Shown here piece after piece: positions 36,474 to 42,024 of a stretch of DNA of 42,024 nucleotides. Position 1 is the first letter of the stretch. Each line of letters opens with the position of its first letter. The notes beneath the pieces were generated by a model, which saw only the letters and a list, made by a program, of their open reading frames with translations, did not search any database and was not told the DNA's origin. The position numbers and the translations under genes were made by a program. The stretch is from a virus: positions 1-42,024 of IMG/VR virus record IMGVR_UViG_3300028920_000137; one strand, given 5' to 3'.

Positions 36474-38897
36474 TTACACTCCGTGCGTTGCAAGGTGATC
36501 CAGAATGTGGCCGCCAAGTTGCTGCGCTATCCGGTCAATATCCGCATCTGTCCGCACGTGTACATCACCGGTTTGAATCGTCACAGAAACACCGGCGCCC
36601 GCAGCCGCTGGCAGATACGACGCTCCGAACCCTCCGCGCTGCGCCGACGGTAAGTCAATGACGGCCTCGCGGCGCGGGCGAACCTTGATGATCTCTTCGT
36701 AGGGGACGCCGCCAGAATGGAAGCTCTTGATCGACCCGAGTGCCGCGACGGCCGCGCCATACGCTGCCAGAATGCCGGGAATCGCCGCGAGCGCGGCCCA
36801 GTTCAGCGTGCCCTTCATCAACGCCTCGCCAACGGCGACAATCTTCGCTGCCAACAGCTCCTGCGCCTTCTGCCGCACGACCCCCATGAGCGTGTCTTTC
36901 AGAAACTGCGCAAACACCTTCTTCATCGCCTTGAAATACTTGCCCTCCGTGACAAGTAACCCCTGTGTCAACCGCTCTGTGGTAGCGAGGCCGGAAGCCG
37001 CCGTCTCGTTTGCGTACTCTCGCAGGCTTTCCATCCGGCTCTTCCATTCCTCCCATTCCTCGAGGGACGGGCCGAGCATCTGCCCCGGTTCCAATACCGC
37101 GTCGGGCGGTAGTGGCGGTCCCTGCCATTCTCCGAGCGCCGTTGTGGCTCCCTCGATGATGCCGCTGCCTATCTTCTCGCCAAGCCCAACTCCAAGCTCT
37201 TTCGCAACATCACTGCCTTCTGTGAGTGCATCTTGTATGTATTGCGCGACATTGCTGATTGTGCCCTCTCGGTCGAACGGCAGGTCGATCTTCCAGCGGG
37301 TAGCAAGCTCTGCGAGGTTCTCCTGCAGACCCTTCCCGAAGTCGGACGCGAGCCCGGACCAAAAGTCCTTCTTGAACCAGTTCTTCGGGTTGATAATGTC
37401 TTTGATCTTCCCGAACTGCTGCGCCGCCGTCGTCGCAAGGGCGACGAACGTTGCTCCCATCAGCTTCGCCCAGTTGACGATATCCTTCCCGAGGGCTTTC
37501 CAGAATCCGGCCGAGAATAGCGCCTTGATCGTGGCGGCGAATCGTGCCTTGCCCTCCATTGCTTTTGCTTCTTCAACGCGGCCCTCTCGTAGGTGCTCGT
37601 GGTACTCGTTGAGCGTGTTGCCCGCCCACTGGTACGCGGCAACCAAGCCTGTCAGCGCAAGGAGAATGAGGCCGATAGGTCCGGTGGCCGCACCGAGTAC
37701 TGCGCTCAGCTTCCCAATGACGCCGACCAGGATCAGGCCCACGGATGCCACCGCAGCGATCTTCGCGGCCATTTCGATTGTCTTTGGATTGAGGTTCGCA
37801 ATCCGGTCGGCCCACCGCTTGATGTGTTCAACGATCCTACGGATGAAAGGCATGAGCTTTTCGCCCACCTGAATCGCAACGGCCTGCAGGGTGTTCCAGA
37901 GAATCTTCAGCTGCGCGTTGAGCGTGTTTGTCTGTGTCGCGTACATGCGAGAGAGCGCCGTTGTGTCCTTGAAGTTCGCCTGCATCTTGTTCAGGCCCGC
38001 GCTCCCCTCTTGGATCATCGTGGTTGCAGCGACAGCCCCGCGCGCCCCGAAGTCTTGGAATACCTCTCCGAGGTCAATCCCGCTCGCCGCAACGGCGTCC
38101 ATGATCTCTCCGAGGCTCGCCATGCCCGGCGTCAACTGACCCTCCGCGACGCCAGCCTCTATCAGTCGGGCCCTCAGTTCATCCGTCGGGTCCACGATTG
38201 ACTGCAAGACCCGTCGCAACGCGGTCCCGGCCATTGAGCCCTGCATACCACGGTCGTATAGCATAGAGAGTGCCGCAACGGTTTCCTCAAAGGAGACGCC
38301 TGCCGCCTTTGCAATCGGGGCTACGTATGTCATGGACTGCGACAGTCGATCCATGTTGGCCATTGATGCGCCGATAGCGGCAGCGAACGTGTTGGTCACA
38401 CGTCCGGTCTCGGTGGCCTCCATGCCGTAGCCCTTGAGCGTTGCAACTACGGTTTCTGTTGTGCTGCCAAGTTCATGCGCCGTTGCGCTCGACAGCTTGA
38501 TAATGCCGGGGAGTGTGGACATGATCTCCCCGGCTTTCTGGCCGCTTGAGGCAAGCGAATACATCGCACTCGCCGCCGTCGTCGCGCTGGTAGTCGTGGT
38601 CTTGCCCATGTTCAGCGCAAGCGCCCGCATCTGCGCAAACTCGGCACCAGTTGCGTTCGCGACCGAGTTGGTGTTTGCCAGCGCCTGCTCGAAATCGCCC
38701 GCCGCCTTGACGGATAGAGCGAGCCCGCCAGCGATTGCGGCCCCGCCAGTGACGAACGTCGTGGACATCTTTCTCAAGACGTTCCCGAATCGTCCGACAC
38801 GCTTTTCCATCTGGCTGAGCTTGAGCATCGCGGCCTTGTTACTCAGCGCAACCATCACGCCGAGCCGCATGGTTCCCGCGCCCATCCCGCTGAACAT
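36474..38897 (-). CDS. Tail tape measure protein, TP901 type
   Basis: This 807-residue protein has the TP901 core-region pattern: GDFEQALANTNSVANATGAEF, MGKTTTTSATTAASAMYSLASSGQKAGEIMSTLPGIIKLSSAT, YGMEATETGRVTNTFAAAIG and GMQGSMAGTALRRVLQSIVDPTDEL. Around residues 390-440 a hydrophobic segment (SVGLILVGVIGKL, IGLILLALTGLVAAY) could form the membrane-inserting part. The C-terminal half is Trp/Lys-rich, with coiled-coil-like segments. It sets tail length and may guide DNA entry. Start ATG 38897 with GGGAGG nine bases upstream. Confidence 0.9.
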   Translation of the reverse strand: MFSGMGAGTMRLGVMVALSNKAAMLKLSQMEKRVGRFGNVLRKMSTTFVTGGAAIAGGLALSVKAAGDFEQALANTNSVANATGAEFAQMRALALNMGKTTTTSATTAASAMYSLASSGQKAGEIMSTLPGIIKLSSATAHELGSTTETVVATLKGYGMEATETGRVTNTFAAAIGASMANMDRLSQSMTYVAPIAKAAGVSFEETVAALSMLYDRGMQGSMAGTALRRVLQSIVDPTDELRARLIEAGVAEGQLTPGMASLGEIMDAVAASGIDLGEVFQDFGARGAVAATTMIQEGSAGLNKMQANFKDTTALSRMYATQTNTLNAQLKILWNTLQAVAIQVGEKLMPFIRRIVEHIKRWADRIANLNPKTIEMAAKIAAVASVGLILVGVIGKLSAVLGAATGPIGLILLALTGLVAAYQWAGNTLNEYHEHLREGRVEEAKAMEGKARFAATIKALFSAGFWKALGKDIVNWAKLMGATFVALATTAAQQFGKIKDIINPKNWFKKDFWSGLASDFGKGLQENLAELATRWKIDLPFDREGTISNVAQYIQDALTEGSDVAKELGVGLGEKIGSGIIEGATTALGEWQGPPLPPDAVLEPGQMLGPSLEEWEEWKSRMESLREYANETAASGLATTERLTQGLLVTEGKYFKAMKKVFAQFLKDTLMGVVRQKAQELLAAKIVAVGEALMKGTLNWAALAAIPGILAAYGAAVAALGSIKSFHSGGVPYEEIIKVRPRREAVIDLPSAQRGGFGASYLPAAAGAGVSVTIQTGDVHVRTDADIDRIAQQLGGHILDHLATHGV

Positions 38898-38949
38898 CGG
38901 CTTCGCCTCCCGTCACCCTCTAGGATGCCCGCCAGACCGCCATATTCGC

Positions 38950-38982
38950 CCGTAGCGCAACGTTCTCAGGCCCTTGCTACGG
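38950..38982 (-). other. Hairpin before the tape measure gene
   Basis: CCGTAGCGCAA and TTGCTACGG are inverted copies with one bulged base and a 13-base loop, in the 91-base gap between chaperone and tape measure genes. No T-run follows, so it may modulate rather than end transcription. Confidence 0.4.
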
Positions 38983-38988
38983 CGGGTA

Positions 38989-39324
38989 CTAGCCCAGCGC
39001 GGCTCTCAGCTTTGCGGCGATCCTCGGGTCGAGGCTTTCAAGTGCCTGCTCAAGGTCCTCTGTGGTCCCTGTTGAAGTCTCCTGCGGCGGGCCCTCGTCG
39101 CCTTCGCCTTCGTCCTCAATCCAATACACGTGCAACCCTTGATGTAGAATCCGGTCCAACAATGACATCTTGCCCATCGTGCCCGCCCATACCGCCAACG
39201 CCTCAAACCAGATTCGTCGAGCCTCCATGTGGACGCCGATCAAGTACGCCTCGGCTACCACGTCAAACGGGAGGTTGTCGCATTCTCGCGGCGTCAGTCG
39301 GAGGACTCGGGCTGCGTACCCTGA
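38989..39324 (-). CDS. Tail assembly chaperone, frameshift extension (GT-like)
   Basis: This frame, open from 39444, overlaps the end of the tail chaperone gene (stop 39294) and has no good start of its own. It reads GYAARVLRLTPRECDNLPFDVVAEAYLIGVHMEARR, a pattern seen in second tail-assembly chaperone domains, then an acidic tail. The frames are related by -1. A T-TTT run at 39327-39324 (GAT TTT CAG) lets tRNA-Phe re-pair after slipping one base, so a G-GT fusion is likely. The signal is not a classic X-XXY-YYZ heptamer. Coordinates assume the slip there. Confidence 0.55.
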   Translation of the reverse strand, partial: SGYAARVLRLTPRECDNLPFDVVAEAYLIGVHMEARRIWFEALAVWAGTMGKMSLLDRILHQGLHVYWIEDEGEGDEGPPQETSTGTTEDLEQALESLDPRIAAKLRAALG

Positions 39325-39875
39325 AAATCGGAAAGCACCTGCTTCAGCTCGTCGTCTGTCAGGTTCGCTGCCCCCGGCACGACCCGTGTCAGGAGCGAGG
39401 GCAAGTTTCCCAAGTAGCGGTCCACGCCGAACACCGGATCCCATGCACGCTCTACGATGTCAGCGGCCTCGCCGGGGGTCAGGTTGTCTTCAGCCCAAGC
39501 GAGGTCGTGACCAACAGCCGTGCCCGCCAGAAGATACATGGCGTTCATGTCAGCGGCTACGAACTGAACGGCTTTTGTCATAGCCTCGGACATCTTCTGC
39601 TCCCGGCGTTTCGGTATCTCTCTTGTCAACCGTTCCTCGTCCCACTCGGGGTGCGTCTTCTGCAGGTCTGCATAGAGCTCGTCGTCTGGTGTTGAGAGAG
39701 CGCACCCCATGACCGATGACATCATCCCGGCGAGAGCCCGACCGAACCGCCCTGTCGGTTTCACCACGACCGCCTCTCCGGTCAGTAGGCATAGCTCGTG
39801 CGTCTGCGGCGCTGTTGCGTCCGCTGTCAGTTCAGGCGCGGACGACTCGGGGGGCCCGGCGTGTGTCTGATTCAT
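39294..39875 (-). CDS. Tail assembly chaperone (G-like)
   Basis: This 193-residue acidic protein begins with a Pro/Thr-rich region (HAGPPESSAPELTADATAPQ), followed by a helical domain (DDELYADLQKTHPEWDEERLTREIP...SEAMTKAVQFVAADMNAMYLLAGTAV) and ends in DELKQVLSDFQGTQPESSD. It lies directly before the tape measure gene, where the tail chaperones G/GT of siphoviruses lie. The ATG at 39875 has GAAGG close upstream. It overlaps the previous gene by 44 bases. The second chaperone frame overlaps its end. Confidence 0.65.
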   Translation of the reverse strand: MNQTHAGPPESSAPELTADATAPQTHELCLLTGEAVVVKPTGRFGRALAGMMSSVMGCALSTPDDELYADLQKTHPEWDEERLTREIPKRREQKMSEAMTKAVQFVAADMNAMYLLAGTAVGHDLAWAEDNLTPGEAADIVERAWDPVFGVDRYLGNLPSLLTRVVPGAANLTDDELKQVLSDFQGTQPESSD

Positions 39876-40356
39876 CCTTCGCTCCTCCTGTGTCTTCGCA
39901 GTCCTCGAGAATGTATGACGCACCCTCGCGACGGGCTTGCATCTCGCGCCCTCGCTCTTCCTTCGCTCGCGCGAGCTGCGCCCTCACTTCCTCTAGCAAC
40001 CTTCTGTGCGTCCCCGCATAGTGGCGTGTGTCAGCGTACAACCCGCCACGATGCCACAGCTGAAACTTGTACTGGTGAAGGCCGAAGCCGCCCCGAAACG
40101 GCTTGAGGGCGAACATGACGACAGGGACGAGTTCGCCCTCTTCCGCTTCTATCGAATGGACCATGCCCGGCACCGTACTGTGGGGGCGTTTCTTGCGGGG
40201 CGGCACCCACTTGACATAGCTGTATGCCAGCTCAATAGGCTGTAGTGTGTGGTTTGGGTCAATGTCGCCCCCATGTATCACGTGATTCGGCGACATCAGG
40301 GCAGAGACGACATTGACGTCTGAGTGGCACCAATATCCGTTGGTAATCTCTCTCAT
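39832..40356 (-). CDS. Hypothetical tail-region protein
   Basis: This 174-residue protein has a beta-rich N-terminal half (VVSALMSPNHVIHGGDIDPNHTLQPIELAYSYVKWVPP), a middle with KFQLWHRGG, and a helical Arg/Glu-rich C-terminal third (RLLEEVRAQLARAKEERGREMQARREG). Lies between the tube and chaperone genes. No family recognised. Confidence 0.6.
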   Translation of the reverse strand: MREITNGYWCHSDVNVVSALMSPNHVIHGGDIDPNHTLQPIELAYSYVKWVPPRKKRPHSTVPGMVHSIEAEEGELVPVVMFALKPFRGGFGLHQYKFQLWHRGGLYADTRHYAGTHRRLLEEVRAQLARAKEERGREMQARREGASYILEDCEDTGGAKDESDTRRAPRVVRA

Positions 40357-40368
40357 TCGCCCGCCCCA

Positions 40369-40851
40369 CTATTCGGTGGCGTCGGTTATCGTGCCGAACT
40401 GCATGGTGCTTTCGTCAGCCAACGCCAGTGCCTTGCAAGGAAGGTTGTGCACGTCTTCCTTGCCCATTGTGATCTCTCCCGGCTCGATGAACACGGCCGC
40501 GGGCCAGTTGATTGTTCGCGCGAAGCCCGCCGGATTCGTTCCATACACGTCGATCTCAATCTCGGCGGGCGTGTCGTCACCGCCGATGGTCAGCGCGCCA
40601 GAGGTGTAGTCGCTCTCGCCGAGGAACCCCATCTGGATGTTCGCCAGCGTGAGCTCAAGCATCGTGAAGCTGATCGTGTAGCCCTCTGTCACCAGATGTA
40701 CCTTTGGGCATCCGGTGAACTGCTCGCACATCACGCGCAGATACTCTGCCTCGCGGGCCACCGTTACGGGCCCACGGGTCGCGCCGACATCCGTATCGTC
40801 AAGGCTGACCGTACACGCCCCGAGAAGGATGTTGGCAAGAGTGACAGACAT
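40369..40851 (-). CDS. Major tail (tube) protein
   Basis: This 160-residue beta-rich protein (TLANILLGACTVSLDDTDVGATRGPVTV, then YTISFTMLELTLANIQMGF and EIEIDVYGTNPAGFARTINWPAAVFI) has the layout of siphovirus tail tube proteins and sits between the tail terminator and the chaperones, exactly where tubes lie. The start has AAGGAGG seven bases upstream, one of the strongest in the window, which fits high expression. The family call is based on pattern and position. Confidence 0.7.
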   Translation of the reverse strand: MSVTLANILLGACTVSLDDTDVGATRGPVTVAREAEYLRVMCEQFTGCPKVHLVTEGYTISFTMLELTLANIQMGFLGESDYTSGALTIGGDDTPAEIEIDVYGTNPAGFARTINWPAAVFIEPGEITMGKEDVHNLPCKALALADESTMQFGTITDATE

Positions 40852-40977
40852 CTAGTCCTCCTTCCCCTGTGTGGACGATCCCGGCTTCGGCTCGCCCTTC
40901 TTAGCGGGCTTCGCGCGTGCGCGCTTCTCACTCGCCCAGCGCTTCAACATCTCCCGCCTCGCCGCACTCAAAGGCAT
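40852..40977 (-). CDS. Small basic protein
   Basis: This 41-residue protein (PLSAARREMLKRWASEKRARAKPAKKGEPKPG) starts at ATG 40977 with GAGAGGGGG upstream. Very basic, Lys/Arg/Ala-rich, likely helical. It sits between the tail terminator and tube genes and directly precedes the tube's ribosome binding site. A small DNA-binding or assembly peptide is possible. Confidence 0.55.
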   Translation of the reverse strand: MPLSAARREMLKRWASEKRARAKPAKKGEPKPGSSTQGKED

Positions 40978-40996
40978 CTCGTGCCCCCTCTCTCGT

Positions 40997-42024
40997 TCAT
41001 CGTAGTACTGGACCGATGACGACCGACAACAGAAGTGTTGACCGCTTCTCGTATGGATTCCCCTCCCGCCTGCCCGTCTGCGTGTCGTACTGCACCGCTT
41101 CAAGATCAATCCAGCGCACCATGCCATCAAGATTGTTCTTTGACAAGAGTGCTGTGATCTTGCTTGTGAGCCACAGTAGCCCTGCGCTACTGGCGACGAG
41201 GGCTTCCGGTGAGCTGGTTGCCTTCATCATGCAGGGGTGGACGCTTACAAGCAGAGTATCAACGGCGGGTTGCTCGACATGGAAGTCTGCCGTGTCCGTC
41301 CACACACCCGCCATGTTACCGGGGCGGTTGACGGGGCAGACGTAAACGCCCACGGACCCCTGAAGCGGGATCTGGTCAATGGCCGACTCAAAGCACTGCA
41401 CCGTTCCCGCCCATCCCGTAAGAGCTGAAAGCTCCTCGTCTTCCTCGATCTCGTCGGCTATGGCCTGTACGATCTCCACGTCGGTCGGAGACGACACAGT
41501 ACCCGCCGTTGACAGGTATGTGATCCCTACGGCGCTGATTGTCGGCTGCTTCGTATGGTCCGCGCTGTTTGTGAGCGTCACGCGGAGTTGCATCTCATCC
41601 CAATCCGCACCGACGCCGCTGAGGTTGCCGTCCACGGGAACCGCTGTCCAATCGCCCCAGCTACCGCTGGACTGTAGCCTGTATTCCCACAGCGCCTGCC
41701 CCGCCACTTCAGCGTCTTCATCCTCCGATTCGTTGAAGTGGTGAATCAGCTGACGAACCTCGCCAAGAGACGACGGGCGCTGCCACGATGTGGTCATCGT
41801 GAAAACCCCGTCGCGCTGACGATATAACGTAGGGAGCGCATGGCCGCTTTCGCCGCCCGCGCCGATCCACCAGTCCGATTCGTCGCCCGTATTCTGGAGC
41901 GCGAACGTACCCGTGTGGCTCCGTGCCATGTAGTCGCACGCGATCCGCTTACGCCCGTCTTGGTCGTAGCTCAACGTCGTCCCGGCCGCCCGAATGGTGA
42001 CCGTGTACCACGTATCCAGCACCC
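40997..42024 (-). CDS. Tail-terminator-position protein, C-terminal part (starts at 406)
   Basis: These 342 codons continue the gene from 406. The junction reads ...NDED-G-VLDTWYTVTIR in one frame. The first ~80 residues here finish a beta-sandwich (DTWYTVTIRAAGTTLSYDQDG, TGTFALQNTGDESDWWIG). A Ser/Gly-rich beta region follows. The last ~150 residues (VQAIADEIEEDEELSALTGWAGTVQCFES, VDTLLVSVHPCMMKA, LDGMVRWIDLEAVQYDTQTGRREGNPYEKRSTLLLSVVIGPV) have the alternating layout of a tail-terminator domain. Together it is a 477-residue fusion, far longer than typical terminators (~130-150). Both fold calls are inference. Confidence 0.7.
   Translation of the reverse strand, partial: VLDTWYTVTIRAAGTTLSYDQDGRKRIACDYMARSHTGTFALQNTGDESDWWIGAGGESGHALPTLYRQRDGVFTMTTSWQRPSSLGEVRQLIHHFNESEDEDAEVAGQALWEYRLQSSGSWGDWTAVPVDGNLSGVGADWDEMQLRVTLTNSADHTKQPTISAVGITYLSTAGTVSSPTDVEIVQAIADEIEEDEELSALTGWAGTVQCFESAIDQIPLQGSVGVYVCPVNRPGNMAGVWTDTADFHVEQPAVDTLLVSVHPCMMKATSSPEALVASSAGLLWLTSKITALLSKNNLDGMVRWIDLEAVQYDTQTGRREGNPYEKRSTLLLSVVIGPVLR

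Noticed and set aside
1-42024. Plus-strand genes
   Set aside because: Many long plus-strand frames exist, but each lies opposite a better supported minus-strand gene and has Arg/Pro/Ser-rich composition.
1-42024. CRISPR array, tRNA genes, insertion sequences, attachment sites
   Set aside because: None were seen by eye. No regularly spaced repeats, no cloverleaf-like T-arm with CCA end and no transposase or integrase motif. A tRNA search program would settle the tRNA point.
1-42024. Mu-like transposing phage (because of the Mu-type head genes)
   Set aside because: No MuA/MuB transposase, no TG...CA ends and the ends join in frame inside a tail gene. Mu-type head modules are common in non-transposing phages.

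Overview
The window reads as one complete, circularly permuted genome of a tailed bacteriophage (siphovirus-like tail, Mu-like head) cut inside a tail gene. Every convincing gene is on the minus strand. Genes are tightly packed, often overlapping by ATGA/TGATG, with AGGAGG-type ribosome binding sites and frequent GTG/TTG starts, as expected for a bacterial virus. The base composition looks GC-rich. The open reading frame running off position 1 continues in frame at 42024 and rebuilds one 477-residue protein in the tail-terminator slot, so the ends join. The host cannot be read from the sequence. No integrase, transposase, repressor, polymerase, primase or helicase could be recognised.

In transcription order (decreasing coordinates) the map starts at a TTGACA-17-TAGTAT promoter near 31.48 kb. 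Region 1 (31.1-18.1 kb) holds about 30 small early-type genes. They include several CxxC zinc-ribbon proteins (two of them tandem paralogues), an ArdC-like antirestriction protein with an HExxH site, a second promoter with a possible ribbon-helix-helix regulator, a Gp157-like protein, a 560-residue putative recombination/replication protein, a RusA-like resolvase, and a noncoding DnaA-box cluster (23.44-23.66 kb) that could be the origin. It ends at a strong terminator at 18.1 kb, followed directly by a third promoter.

Region 2 (17.1-11.4 kb) is the most interesting part: a translationally coupled cluster for 7-deazaguanine DNA modification. It encodes QueD, QueE, FolE, a second QueD-fold protein without the catalytic cysteine, a radical SAM (possibly B12-dependent) enzyme, a glycosyltransferase whose C-terminal half resembles the tRNA-queuosine mannosyltransferase QTMAN, a DpdA-type DNA transglycosylase and a ParB/sulfiredoxin-fold protein. 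No QueC or QueF was seen. The simplest reading is that the phage makes CDG (or decarboxylated 7-deazaguanine), inserts it into its DNA with DpdA and decorates it further, possibly with a sugar. I know of no described phage cluster with this combination.

Region 3 (11.4-0.4 kb and, across the junction, 42.0-33.6 kb) is morphogenesis: small and large terminase, a portal-MuF fusion, a zinc-ribbon protein carrying the trigger-factor ribosome-docking signature GFRKGKVP, a Mu I-type protease/scaffold, decoration protein, capsid, head completion, two inserted exported proteins, a gpG-like protein, tail terminator, tube, chaperones, TP901 tape measure and tail-tip proteins. Region 4 (33.6-31.6 kb) is lysis: XhlA-like membrane protein, amidase endolysin, small membrane protein and a permuted-papain-like protein. 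It ends at a terminator at 31.58-31.60 kb, next to the promoter that starts the map. The genome therefore looks like one roughly 42-kb unidirectional programme.
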